Positions 6,622-14,878 of a DNA stretch of 32,417 bases are shown here, piece after piece; the first letter of the stretch is position 1; every line of letters begins with the position of its first letter. A program made the position numbers and the translations under genes. Origin of the DNA: a virus; IMG/VR virus record IMGVR_UViG_3300036652_002077, positions 1 through 32,417 of that record. One strand, written 5' to 3'. The notes under the pieces were generated by a model. The model had not been told where the DNA came from and did not search any database. It worked only from the letters and a program-made list of their open reading frames with translations.

Positions 6622-8412
6622 GTGGCGAGCAAAACAGTTTACGGATTGCCGTGGTCTGAGGGTGAAGACCTGCTCGCAATCGAACTGGCCATGATCGCTG
6701 CGGGCGGGTTTATCGAGCGCTACGGCCGGAAGCACGGGCAAGGGGTTTTCCATCACCAGCGGGCCGCTCAATCACTTTGCTGGCCTAACGACGATCACCA
6801 TCGCTGGTCAGACCTCTCTCTCAGAACCATTTGCGAGGAACGTATAACCGTCCTGCAGGGGACCAAGGATTCGTCAAAAACCCGCACAATTTCCAAGTGG
6901 GGACTCATCGACTACTGGGCCAGCCCGAGCGACACGCTGACCTTGGTTTCCTCGACCGGTATCCGCGAACTCAAGCTGCGCATTTGGGGCGACATTACTA
7001 GCCTGTTCAAAGAGGCCAAAGACCGCTACCCGTGGCTGGCCGGGCGCATGTCCAACACGATGACCGGCATTTTCACCGATTTGCTCGAAGACACCGGCGA
7101 CGTTCGCGATATCCGCCGCGGGATGATAGCTGTGCCGTGCGTGGGTGGTGAAGGCGAGTGGATAGGCATGGACCGCTACGTTGGGATCAAGCAGAGGCGC
7201 CGCCGCATCCTGGGCGACGAGCTCCAGTTTATGGCGCCGATGTATGTGAACGTGCTCGACGCCATGGACAAAGGCGATTTCAAAGGCGTTTTCGCTGGCA
7301 ATCCCATCGGCGGTAACGGTAAAGCTCTCGACAAAATAGCTGAACCTTTGGCCGGCTGGTCGAGCCTGGGCGAGATCACCAAGACCACCACCTGGCGCAA
7401 CAAGTACGACGGGGTAACCGTCCAGCTTGTCGGCAGCGACAGCCCCAACTTCGATAAGGACCGGCCCAAGTATTACCCCTACCTCACCGATGAAGCCGAT
7501 TTAAAGAAAATCGAGCAGCGCAACGGGAAAGACTCGGCGCAGTATTGGACCCTGGGGCTGGGTGTGCGCAAGATTGGCGCCGATGCCTACCGGGTGCTCA
7601 CGGTCGAGATGTGCGAGCGCTGCGGGGCGTTCAAAGACGTCATCTGGCGCGGTGGCGAGCGCACCCGGGTTTACGCGATTGACGCGGGTTTCGGTGGTGA
7701 CCCGTGCGAAGTGATGGATTTGGAGTTTGGCGAGGACGTTGAAGGGCGGCAGGTCATTCGCTTCAACGAGACCCGCTCAATTCCCATCGAGGTAAGCTCG
7801 CGCATTACGGCCGAGGACCAAATTGCCTACTTTGTGAAAGCCGACGCCGAGCGGCTCAAGGTGCCACCGCAAAACATCTTCTTCGACGCTGGTATGCGGG
7901 CCACCCTGGCAATCAGCATGGCGCGAGTTTGCGGCAACGCGGTAAACGCGGTGAACTTTGGCGGCCCGGCGACTGATCGGCCGGTGGACGATGGCAGCTT
8001 TATCGACGACCCCAAGACCGGTGAGCGCCGGCTGATGAAGTGCAACGAGCTCTACAGCAAATTTGTTACGGAAATGTGGTACTCGATCCGGAAGGCGGTC
8101 GAGTGCAAACAGGCGCGGAATTTTCCAAAGAGCGCCGCCGAGGAATTCTCGCAACGCGAATGGCGTTGGGTGCCCGGGCCATTGGGCGAGCGCTACGAGC
8201 TGGAAACCAAGCCAGAGTACAAGTTGCGTAACAGCGGCCACAGCCCGAATAAGGCTGACGTGCTCAGCATCGGTGGCGAGGGCGCGCGCCGGTTGGGCTT
8301 TGTGATTCAATCGGTGAAGGAAGGCGCGGCGGTCGAGGAAGATAATTGGCTGGAACGCGAGCAGGAGAAATGGCGCAAGGTGGTCAAAAAGAGCGAGTTG
8401 AAATATGGCTGA
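6622..8412 (+). CDS. terL: large terminase subunit (DNA packaging ATPase/nuclease)
   Basis: A 596-residue protein. It powers DNA translocation into the procapsid and cuts the concatemer. The ATPase has a Walker A-like GTKDSSKT at 80-87 and a Walker B with catalytic carboxylates at RRILGDE (195-200). The C-terminal RNase H-like nuclease has acidic residues in AIDAGFGGD (D354), FFDAGM (D422) and SPNKADVLSI (D546). Length is a little above the usual 450-550. GTG 6622 is the first plausible start after an in-frame stop at 6592; there is no good ribosome binding site, and ATG at residue 24 is an alternative. The portal gene is 9.6 kb downstream rather than adjacent. Confidence 0.93.
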   Translation: MASKTVYGLPWSEGEDLLAIELAMIAAGGFIERYGRKHGQGVFHHQRAAQSLCWPNDDHHRWSDLSLRTICEERITVLQGTKDSSKTRTISKWGLIDYWASPSDTLTLVSSTGIRELKLRIWGDITSLFKEAKDRYPWLAGRMSNTMTGIFTDLLEDTGDVRDIRRGMIAVPCVGGEGEWIGMDRYVGIKQRRRRILGDELQFMAPMYVNVLDAMDKGDFKGVFAGNPIGGNGKALDKIAEPLAGWSSLGEITKTTTWRNKYDGVTVQLVGSDSPNFDKDRPKYYPYLTDEADLKKIEQRNGKDSAQYWTLGLGVRKIGADAYRVLTVEMCERCGAFKDVIWRGGERTRVYAIDAGFGGDPCEVMDLEFGEDVEGRQVIRFNETRSIPIEVSSRITAEDQIAYFVKADAERLKVPPQNIFFDAGMRATLAISMARVCGNAVNAVNFGGPATDRPVDDGSFIDDPKTGERRLMKCNELYSKFVTEMWYSIRKAVECKQARNFPKSAAEEFSQREWRWVPGPLGERYELETKPEYKLRNSGHSPNKADVLSIGGEGARRLGFVIQSVKEGAAVEEDNWLEREQEKWRKVVKKSELKYG

Positions 8413-8626
8413 AATTAAAAGTGCAAAGGAGTGGATTACTCACATTGCCAAAACACGCGGTTTTGCGACAGAGGAAACTGTGCAAAACATTCAGGCCGAT
8501 GCCCTGCGAGGCGCGGCATGGATTGCTCAAGCGGAAGCGCAGGGGCGAGATCCTGAATTAGCTCAGCGACTATTCGCTATTTTCCAGGGGAAAGCAGACT
8601 CACTTACACTCATGCGTCATGGCTGA
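8405..8626 (+). CDS. small hypothetical helical protein
   Basis: A 73-residue, mostly helical protein. Its ATG overlaps the last codons of the terminase gene by eight bases and its end overlaps the DnaC-like gene by eight bases, so it belongs to the same translational chain. It shows helices around EWITHIAKTRGFATEETVQN and LRGAAWIAQAEAQG. There are no cysteines or membrane segments. I do not recognise it. Confidence 0.55.
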   Translation: MAEIKSAKEWITHIAKTRGFATEETVQNIQADALRGAAWIAQAEAQGRDPELAQRLFAIFQGKADSLTLMRHG

Positions 8627-9311
8627 AACCGTCGCCGTTCCATGCACCGGTTGCACCGCTTTGGTGGAAGTCGAAGCGGGAAGTGAGGTTGCCAGACTGG
8701 CTCAGGAAGTGGGCATTTACTGCGACACCTGCATGGCCGCTCAGTCCGAGATTGCCCGCGAGGAACTATTGCCCAAACCGCTGCCGTTCAGCACCTATTG
8801 CCCACCGTGCTTCGAGGACACCGCTTTCGAGAATCTCCCATGCCCGGCCAAATCCAAACAGGCACTGGAATGGTGCTTTGGCCATTCGGGCTTGAACCTG
8901 TGGGGTTACCCTGGCACCGGCAAAACCCGCACGATGAGCCTCGTTATTAAAGGGATGCTGGAAGGTGGCCTGTCAGTGGTGGCGTTTGGCCCCGGCGATT
9001 TTCGACAGAACTGCGAGTTGAAGGAGTGGAAGCGCGGCCCCTGGCTCAAGAAGCTCTCAAGCGTGGACGTGCTCTTCATCGATGACCTCGACAAAATGAA
9101 CCTCACCCGCGAGATGGAGAAAGACTTTTTCGCCGTCTTGAGCAACCGCATGGGGCGCAAACCCGTGCTGATGACCGGCAACAGCACCGGCGAGGAGATC
9201 ACTTACACCTTCAAGCTCGGGTACGCCATGGTGCGCCGCATCCGCGACCACTGCCTTTCGATTCACTTTGGACAAAACGACATTAACCCGCTACCAAATG
9301 GCCATGAGTGA
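8619..9311 (+). CDS. DnaC/IstB-like AAA+ ATPase with N-terminal zinc finger
   Basis: A 230-residue AAA+ protein. Residues 9-38 hold a four-Cys zinc site (CTGC...CDTC), with another Cys pair at CPPC 61-64. The ATPase core has Walker A GYPGTGKT (96-103), Walker B VLFIDDLD (151-158), sensor I MTGNST (185-190) and a candidate arginine finger RR (206-207). The closest type is the DnaC/DnaI helicase loader, whose N-terminal zinc domain contacts the replicative helicase. No helicase gene is in the window, so the partner is either elsewhere in the phage or the host DnaB. An IstB-type role is less likely without a transposase. Confidence 0.85.
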   Translation: MAETVAVPCTGCTALVEVEAGSEVARLAQEVGIYCDTCMAAQSEIAREELLPKPLPFSTYCPPCFEDTAFENLPCPAKSKQALEWCFGHSGLNLWGYPGTGKTRTMSLVIKGMLEGGLSVVAFGPGDFRQNCELKEWKRGPWLKKLSSVDVLFIDDLDKMNLTREMEKDFFAVLSNRMGRKPVLMTGNSTGEEITYTFKLGYAMVRRIRDHCLSIHFGQNDINPLPNGHE

Positions 9312-9831
9312 AATGAGAAAAATAGGCAGGCCCAAAGGGTCGAGAAACCACAAAGACCTGACGCCGGAAGAAATTAAACGGCAATTTTGGAGCCACGTTA
9401 AGGTCGGCCTACCACACGAATGCTGGCCATGGACCGGATATGTCGAGCGAGAGACCGGCTATGGAAAATTCACTTGGAACACCAGACCGAGTTCCGCCCA
9501 TCGCTTTGCGTGGATAGCCACCTTTGGAGAAATACCGTTTGGTTTGCTCGTGTGCCACAAGTGCGACAACCGAGTTTGCCAGAATCCTTCCCATTTGTGG
9601 CTGGGCACCATTGCAGACAATAATCGCGATATGAGAGAAAAGGGACGCGGGGCAAAGCCGCCGAGGAACGACAAGATCACTCGCGAAGAGGTGAAGTTGG
9701 TTCGCAAACTTTGGGTTCCTTACAAAGTTAGCGTGCGAAAAATATCAACCATGCTCAAACTTCCCTATAAAAGCGTGGAAACCGCAGTAAGCAAAACTCA
9801 CTGGAAAGAAATACCATGGACACCATCATAA
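9298..9831 (+). CDS. HNH homing endonuclease with DNA-binding tail
   Basis: A 177-residue HNH nuclease (HNH_3-like). Key features are CWPWTG and GYGKF near residues 42-57, AHRFAW, and the core VCHKCDN-CQNPSHLWLGT followed by DNNRDMREKGR (about 85-113). These supply the beta-beta-alpha metal fold. The C-terminal 55 residues (KITREEVKLVRKLW...KISTMLKLPYKSVETAV) look like a helix-turn-helix that would give site specificity. The start is ambiguous: ATG 9298, 9304 or 9313, all overlapping or abutting the DnaC-like stop. Such genes are typically free-standing mobile elements in phage genomes; two further HNH genes lie downstream. Confidence 0.88.
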   Translation: MAMSEMRKIGRPKGSRNHKDLTPEEIKRQFWSHVKVGLPHECWPWTGYVERETGYGKFTWNTRPSSAHRFAWIATFGEIPFGLLVCHKCDNRVCQNPSHLWLGTIADNNRDMREKGRGAKPPRNDKITREEVKLVRKLWVPYKVSVRKISTMLKLPYKSVETAVSKTHWKEIPWTPS

Positions 9832-10490
9832 GTCGTAGTCAATTTCCCCCATCGGGTTGGGTTTTTTTTGAGCCCAGCACAGGCTGGTCGGCGCCGATGC
9901 CTAAGGCCACCACCTTCGACACCACGGTTACCCAAATCATCCAGCACCGCCTCGCTAACCCGGCATTGATGCTGCGCCACAAGCTCTCGACCGATCGCAC
10001 GGTCGTCGCCAACGAGCTTGAAAACTTCACCCGGGCGAGGCTCGGGATGCAACCACTGGGGGCCGGTAACCCAAAACCGATGCCCAGCCGGACACTGCCA
10101 CAAGCCGTGCTCGGGCAAGTTGCTGCGGTGGCTAAGATGGCCGATGGGATTGGGCTGCTTTTGGACTTCATTCCCAACGGGACACCGGTTGCGCCTGAGC
10201 TTGCGGCCAAACGCGCCGAGGTCTGCTCGACATGCCCAAAGAATTCGGAGAAAGCCTTCCTCTCGTTCTTCACGCAGCCGGCGAGCGAGCGGTTGCAGAA
10301 GATGGTCGAGGCGCGAACCGAGTTGCATCTTTCAACGCCATACGACGAAAAGTTAGGAATTTGCCAGATCTGCCTTTGCCCAATGCGGCTTAAATGTCAT
10401 TTGCCCATGGACGTAATTCTGAGCAAGACAAAACCCGCAACCATGGCTGAGTTTCCAGACCATTGCTGGATAAAGCGGCAAGACCAATGA
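9816..10490 (+). CDS. zinc-binding conserved phage protein
   Basis: A 224-residue protein starting at ATG 9816, inside the last codons of the HNH gene. The N-terminal half includes a basic, helical segment (PALMLRHKL...ENFTRARLGM). The C-terminal half has CSTCPKN, CQICLCPMRLKCH and a final HCW, giving six or seven likely metal ligands. The arrangement matches a phage family seen in many genomes, with the sequence LSTPYDEKLGICQICLCP as its clearest mark, but its function is not known to me. It overlaps the next gene by four bases. No catalytic motif is visible. Confidence 0.7.
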   Translation: MDTIISRSQFPPSGWVFFEPSTGWSAPMPKATTFDTTVTQIIQHRLANPALMLRHKLSTDRTVVANELENFTRARLGMQPLGAGNPKPMPSRTLPQAVLGQVAAVAKMADGIGLLLDFIPNGTPVAPELAAKRAEVCSTCPKNSEKAFLSFFTQPASERLQKMVEARTELHLSTPYDEKLGICQICLCPMRLKCHLPMDVILSKTKPATMAEFPDHCWIKRQDQ

Positions 10491-11722
10491 ATTACGGCAC
10501 GGTATGCAGCGGGATTGGTGCGCCGGAATGCGCCTGGTCTGACCTCGGCTGGAAGTGCCAGTTCGCCGCAGAGATAGACGTTTTCCCTTCCGCCGTTCAT
10601 GCTCACCGTTTCCCTGGAGTACCAAACTATGGCGACATTACGAAATTCAAAGAATGGCCAGAGCAATCAATCGACATTCTCGTTGGAGGCACACCATGCC
10701 AGAGCTTTTCCGTCGCCGGACTCCGAAAGGGACTGGCTGATCCGCGTGGCAACCTTATGCTCACCTTCCTGGCCATCACTGGCCGCTATGCTCCCACCTG
10801 GGTCGTTTGGGAAAATGTGCCTGGCGTGCTGTCCATCGACGGAGGGCGGGCTTTTGGAGCCTTCCTCGGAGGGCTGGCAGAACTCGGGTATGGGTTCGCC
10901 TACCGAGTTTTGGACGCTCAATTCTTCGGAGTGGCCCAAAGACGCCGCCGTGTGTTCGTTGTCGGATGTGCTGGAGGACAATGGCAGCGTGCCGCAGCGG
11001 TATTATTTGAGCGCGAAAGCCTGTGCGGGAATCCTGCGCCGCGCCGAGAAACGCGGGAAAGACTTGCCCCAACAATTAGCGCACGCACTAAAGGCGGTGG
11101 CGGACTTGGGACAGACGCGGACTTAGACGGGGCGCTGATCACCCACAGCCTACGCGCCGATGGCTTCGACGCGAGCGAGGACAGCACCGCGCGGGGCACG
11201 CCGGTGGTTGCCGCATTTGGCGGCGATAACTGTTCGGGGCCAATAGAAATTGCTACTGCGTGCAGGGCGCACGGCTCATTTCATGGAGACTTTGAAACAG
11301 AAACAATGCTCGCGTTCAGTTCCAAAGACCACGGCGCGGATGCGGGACACACCGCACCAACACTGCGAGCCGCGCCACACGACAAATCGCACGCCAATTC
11401 GGGAGCGCCACCGGCGATTGCGTTTAAGCCAAACCAGGGCGCTAAGAGCCGAACCTTGGGAGCTTCCGAGCACGTTGCGCCAACACTCGAAAGCGCGATG
11501 GGAGGGAACAATAAGCCAGCCGTGCAACAGGGCTACGCTGTGCGCCGATTGACTCCAACCGAGTGCGAAAGACTCCAGGGCTTTCCAGATGGCTGGACGG
11601 CGATCCAATACCGAGGCAAACCCGCCGCCGATGGACCGCGCTACAAGGCACTGGGCAATTCGATGGCGGTACCGGTGCTAAAGTGGATCGGGCAGAGGAT
11701 TGAGATGGTGCATAAGCTGTGA
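10487..11722 (+). CDS. dcm: C5-cytosine DNA methyltransferase
   Basis: A 411-residue Dcm-type enzyme. It transfers a methyl group from AdoMet to carbon 5 of cytosine. Motif I is CSGIGAPE (7-14), motif IV GGTPCQSFS with nucleophile Cys71, motif VI ENVPG with Glu109, motif VIII QRRRRVFVV, motif IX LTPTECERLQGFP and motif X GNSMAVPV. The target recognition region (about 190-350) is long and Gly/Ala-rich, with repeated AF..K..G...APTL-type segments typical of phage Dcm proteins. ATG 10487 is chosen for its ATGA overlap with the upstream stop. No partner endonuclease is seen. With the methylase at 3725 this gives two orphan specificities. Confidence 0.95.
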   Translation: MNYGTVCSGIGAPECAWSDLGWKCQFAAEIDVFPSAVHAHRFPGVPNYGDITKFKEWPEQSIDILVGGTPCQSFSVAGLRKGLADPRGNLMLTFLAITGRYAPTWVVWENVPGVLSIDGGRAFGAFLGGLAELGYGFAYRVLDAQFFGVAQRRRRVFVVGCAGGQWQRAAAVLFERESLCGNPAPRRETRERLAPTISARTKGGGGLGTDADLDGALITHSLRADGFDASEDSTARGTPVVAAFGGDNCSGPIEIATACRAHGSFHGDFETETMLAFSSKDHGADAGHTAPTLRAAPHDKSHANSGAPPAIAFKPNQGAKSRTLGASEHVAPTLESAMGGNNKPAVQQGYAVRRLTPTECERLQGFPDGWTAIQYRGKPAADGPRYKALGNSMAVPVLKWIGQRIEMVHKL

Positions 11723-12432
11723 AGGTCCTCCTTACTTACATTTCTGTGACCGGCGGCCTCGTTACGCAACAATTTGCCAGCCGATTCGCCGCGACCTACC
11801 TGCAATTTCCGCCGGGTTACCCTCACAAGCTGCTCGTGGTTTGCAATGGCGGGCCGCCCGCAACCGAGCTTGGCCTGCTATTTCGACCGTTCGAAGCCGC
11901 GTTCTACCCGCGGCCAAACGACCCCGGCTGGGACGTGAGCGCCTTCGTGGACGTCGCCCGCAACATGGCCACCGATTACGATCTGATGATCTGCTGCGGC
12001 GAGTCGTGCTATTTCCATCGCCCTGACTGGCTCGCGCGCCTGGTCGAAGTGGTCGAGCGCTATCCCCGCGGCATGTATGGCTTCTTTTCCAGCCACGTCG
12101 TACGGCCGCACCTGAACACCACCGGGTTTGCCGTGTGGCCAAAGTGGCTCACCGATTACCCGCGCCAGGTGCGCTCACGCGACGAGCGCTACCACTTCGA
12201 GCACGGCGAATTCAGTTTCTGGCGCCATGTTCACGCCAAGGCGGGTCCGGTTAAGCTGGTGACCTGGGACGGCGACTGGAACCCGGGCCAATGGCGCTTG
12301 CCGCAGAACATCTTGTGGCGCGGCGACCAGTCAAATTGCCTGATTTGGTGCCGCCATAACGACATTTACCGAGACGCAGAGAAAGCGCGGCAGCTTAATT
12401 GGTCAGCGTCGATTGATCGGGTGGCGGTATGA
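11719..12432 (+). CDS. glycosyltransferase-like protein, RGDQSN family, copy 1
   Basis: A 237-residue protein with a GTG start overlapping the dcm stop (GTGA). The first strand (MKVLLTYISV), LLVVCNG and GWDVSAFVDVARN...YDLMICCGES followed by DWLARLVEVVERY resemble a GT-A fold, where the segment after YDL normally carries the D-x-D metal motif; here it is C-G-E-S. The C-terminal signature WRGDQSNCLIW is shared with the proteins at 12808 and 14162. There is no signal peptide, so it would act in the host cytoplasm. Donor and acceptor sugars cannot be inferred. Other possibilities include an inactive or non-metal-dependent enzyme. Confidence 0.6.
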   Translation: MKVLLTYISVTGGLVTQQFASRFAATYLQFPPGYPHKLLVVCNGGPPATELGLLFRPFEAAFYPRPNDPGWDVSAFVDVARNMATDYDLMICCGESCYFHRPDWLARLVEVVERYPRGMYGFFSSHVVRPHLNTTGFAVWPKWLTDYPRQVRSRDERYHFEHGEFSFWRHVHAKAGPVKLVTWDGDWNPGQWRLPQNILWRGDQSNCLIWCRHNDIYRDAEKARQLNWSASIDRVAV

Positions 12433-12617
12433 AGGACGATACCCGATATAAATGTCCGAAGTGCGGGATGGCTCTAAAATTTGAGCAGTTGCCGGACTTT
12501 AGTTGCGTCTGTCGGTGCCCCACATCCTATTGCAAAGGGGTTTCCGATCCTGGATTTGGTAAAGACGCCGCTACTGCCCACGCCGATTGGCTCAGGCGAA
12601 ACGGATTTGTGCAATGA
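12429..12617 (+). CDS. small zinc-ribbon protein
   Basis: A 62-residue protein, ATG overlapping the previous TGA. CPKCGMAL near the start and CVCRCPTSYC in the middle form a likely zinc ribbon. The C-terminal helix (AATAHADWLRRNGF) is similar to those of small phage restriction-alleviation-type (Lar-like) proteins, which have a CP-C...C...A...W..RN pattern. That resemblance is suggestive only. It is nested between two glycosyltransferase-like genes. Confidence 0.6.
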   Translation: MKDDTRYKCPKCGMALKFEQLPDFSCVCRCPTSYCKGVSDPGFGKDAATAHADWLRRNGFVQ

Positions 12618-12817
12618 AGGTCATCACGATTACATGTCCTGAACCGATGAGCGACTACAAGCGACGGGTGGCTCGCTGGCTGGCTTGGGATGGTTACCAA
12701 AAGCGCCGGCATGAAGTCCAAGGCCCGATGTTCAATGACGAAAATAAGGTTGAAGCAACGCAAGAATTTAACGATTTGCTTCTCAAAAATCTCAGAGACT
12801 ATCCCGAATGCGCTTAG
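12614..12817 (+). CDS. small hypothetical protein
   Basis: A 67-residue protein starting at ATG 12614 (ATGA overlap with the previous stop); an upstream extension to 12587 is not needed. It has a short N-terminal strand (MKVITITCPE), a basic helix with several Trp and Tyr (SDYKRRVARWLAWDGYQKRR) and an acidic helical C-terminus. No recognised domain. Confidence 0.5.
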   Translation: MKVITITCPEPMSDYKRRVARWLAWDGYQKRRHEVQGPMFNDENKVEATQEFNDLLLKNLRDYPECA

Positions 12818-13488
12818 CAATAGTTTACGTCTTTCCCAACACCGCCGAAGCGCAGCGCACCGAGCAGGCTGCGCGCTTCGTTACCAGCTACGGCGCTAAC
12901 CCGCCGGGCATGGACCATGAATCTATCGTAGTGCTCAACGGCAGTAGCGGCGGCGGGAGCGGGTTTGCCCAGGCGCTCTTTGCCGCTTTGCCAAATCTGC
13001 GCATTCTCCAGCACGATAACAGCGGGTGGGACATTGGCGGGTTTCAAAAGGCCGCACGCGAAGTGCCGTGTGATTTGATGGTGTTCTTTGGCGCTACGGC
13101 GTGGTTCCCGAAAGAAGGCTGGCTCAATCGGGTGGTCGAGGCGTCGAGATTGCGCGGGTTGGGCCTCTTTGGTGCTCATGGCAACCAGGGCGATAAGAAT
13201 GTCAGCGTATGGCCACACGTCAGGACTACGGGCTTCTGGTGCAACCCGGCGCTAATGAATCGTTACCCGATCCGGGTTACTGAGCCTGGCCAACGGTACC
13301 CATTCGAGCACGGCCCGCAGTGCTTCGCCAACTGGATTAAAGGCGAAGGTATGAAGGTGTGGGTTGTAGGATTCGATGGCGAGTACGAGGTCGATGTGTG
13401 CGACGCGATGCCAAACGGGTTCCACCGGGGCGACCAAAGCAACCTGCTATTTCGAGACCGGCTTAGCGATCCTCCCTACTACGCATGA
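12808..13488 (+). CDS. glycosyltransferase-like protein, RGDQSN family, copy 2
   Basis: A 226-residue paralogue of the proteins at 11719 and 14162. Aligned landmarks are the N-terminal strand MRLAIVYVF, IVVLNGSS, NSGWDIGGFQKAAREVPCDL, FFGATAWFPKEGWLNRVVEA, PHVRTTGFWCNP, FEHG and HRGDQSNLLF. The canonical D-x-D position reads F-G-A-T. Identity with the other two is moderate, so the duplications are old or the copies have diverged toward different sugars. ATG 12808 overlaps the upstream TAG and the gene ends in an ATGA overlap. No signal peptide. Assignment rests on fold-like patterning and on the surrounding sugar-modifying genes. Confidence 0.6.
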   Translation: MRLAIVYVFPNTAEAQRTEQAARFVTSYGANPPGMDHESIVVLNGSSGGGSGFAQALFAALPNLRILQHDNSGWDIGGFQKAAREVPCDLMVFFGATAWFPKEGWLNRVVEASRLRGLGLFGAHGNQGDKNVSVWPHVRTTGFWCNPALMNRYPIRVTEPGQRYPFEHGPQCFANWIKGEGMKVWVVGFDGEYEVDVCDAMPNGFHRGDQSNLLFRDRLSDPPYYA

Positions 13489-14165
13489 GACCTATTGCTA
13501 TCTTCTTCCACTGCCTCTTTTATATGGCCGATGAATTTCGGCCTCGTGCTTTGGAGATCGTTACCCACCAAATGAACCTGCTCAAGTCCTCGGGCTTGGC
13601 CGATGCCGCGAGCGAGATAGTGATCGGGATTAACGGTGGCGATGAGAGCCGGAACGTGGCCAGCATCGTTTGCCCGGCCAAGGCGCGTTTTGTCATGCAC
13701 GGCTTAGCCTCGCACGCTGAGAACCTCACCATAGTTGAGCTCGAACGCTGGGCGCCGACGCACCCTGACTGGTACGTGCTCTACTTTCACGCTAAGGGTT
13801 GCACCCATCGGCCCGGAGAGTCCTACGGCGACAATGTATCTGGTCCTTGGCGCGAGGGCATGACAGCAGACCTAGTGGAAGGCTGGCGACAATGCGTTGT
13901 GGACCTCGACGCGGGTTTCGATATCGCCTGTTCGCACTGGATGTGGAATATGGCCGATGGCACACAGCACATTCCGGCGGGTAATTTTCTTTGGGTAAAA
14001 TCCAACTTCGTTGCTAGGCTGCCGAGCATCTACCTGCGTGAGCGTATCAAAATGTCAGGCATATCGGCGGCCGAGAGCCGCTTCGAAGCCGAGGTTTATT
14101 GGGGCAACGGGCCGAGGCCGGCGGTTAAAGAGTATCGACCCAGTGGCGGCGGGGGTGTTCCGTGA
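13485..14165 (+). CDS. putative glycosyltransferase of a different family
   Basis: A 226-residue protein without the RGDQSN signature of its neighbours. Recognisable segments are MRPIAIFFHCLFY, ASEIVIGING, VLYFHAKGCTHRPGE, WREGMTADLVEGWRQCV, GFDIACSHWMWN and IPAGNFLWVKSNFVARLP. The pattern LYFHAKG(x)H plus AGNF(x)W(x)(x)S is seen in bacterial proteins annotated as polysaccharide glycosyltransferases. It sits between copies 2 and 3 of the other family with overlapping starts and stops. A cytoplasmic enzyme is likely, substrate unknown. Confidence 0.6.
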   Translation: MRPIAIFFHCLFYMADEFRPRALEIVTHQMNLLKSSGLADAASEIVIGINGGDESRNVASIVCPAKARFVMHGLASHAENLTIVELERWAPTHPDWYVLYFHAKGCTHRPGESYGDNVSGPWREGMTADLVEGWRQCVVDLDAGFDIACSHWMWNMADGTQHIPAGNFLWVKSNFVARLPSIYLRERIKMSGISAAESRFEAEVYWGNGPRPAVKEYRPSGGGGVP

Positions 14166-14878
14166 AAGTGGCGCTTGTCTATCCCTACATCGTTCCGAGA
14201 GCCGATGAGTACCGACAGGACGTTAGGCGATTTTGCAATACTCTGATGAATTTTAGCGCGGGCACCGATTTCGACATTTTTATCCAAACCTGCAACGGCA
14301 GAGAATTTGTCGGTGATGACGGCGAATGGTTGGGAGAGCTTTACTGGATGGGCGGTGAGTACTTTGGTGATGGATTCGACATTGGAGCCCACCAACACGC
14401 GGCAAACTCAATCCCACCCGAGTATGACTTCGCCGTGTTTTGTTCAACTCAAGTTCACTTCCACCGCGAAGGCTGGCTCAAACGCATGGTCGAGGCGCGC
14501 GAACAGTTTGGCCCAGGTCTCTACGGCGCTATGGCCAGCCGCGAGAACCATCCGCACCTGCGCACCTGCTTCTTTGGCTGCGACCCAGCCGACTTTCGGG
14601 CGTATCCGTGGGTAATCAACAGCAAGGCGCTGTCGCTGGAATTTGAGAGCGGCAAGACCGGCTTCTGGACGTGGATACGGGCCAATGGCCGAAAAGAGGT
14701 GCTCGTCGCCTGGGACGGGTTTTACGATGAGCGCAAAGACTGGCGCAAACCGGACAATATTTTTAGGCGCGGCGATCAATCCAACTGCCTCGTGTGGGAC
14801 CGGCACACCGAGCTTTACGCCAAGGCTACACCCGAGGAAAAGGCGATGCTTGAGCAGCTCGCGGATGGGATGGCATGA
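14162..14878 (+). CDS. glycosyltransferase-like protein, RGDQSN family, copy 3
   Basis: A 238-residue paralogue of 11719 and 12808, starting at a GTG that overlaps the previous TGA. Shared landmarks are MKVALVYPYI, IFIQTCNG, DGFDIGAHQHAANSI, FAVFCSTQVHFHREGWLKRM, HPHLRTCFFGCDP, FESG and RRGDQSNCLVWDR. As in the other copies, the site of the D-x-D motif is not acidic (C-S-T-Q). The three copies differ mainly between the CNG strand and the GWD/GFD helix. This copy is immediately followed by the FkbM methyltransferase, consistent with assembly of a methylated glycan. Confidence 0.6.
   Translation: MKVALVYPYIVPRADEYRQDVRRFCNTLMNFSAGTDFDIFIQTCNGREFVGDDGEWLGELYWMGGEYFGDGFDIGAHQHAANSIPPEYDFAVFCSTQVHFHREGWLKRMVEAREQFGPGLYGAMASRENHPHLRTCFFGCDPADFRAYPWVINSKALSLEFESGKTGFWTWIRANGRKEVLVAWDGFYDERKDWRKPDNIFRRGDQSNCLVWDRHTELYAKATPEEKAMLEQLADGMA

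Noticed and set aside
8619-9311. IstB transposition helper
   Set aside because: The AAA+ core could fit, but there is no IstA or inverted-repeat ends, and the N-terminal zinc finger suits a helicase loader.
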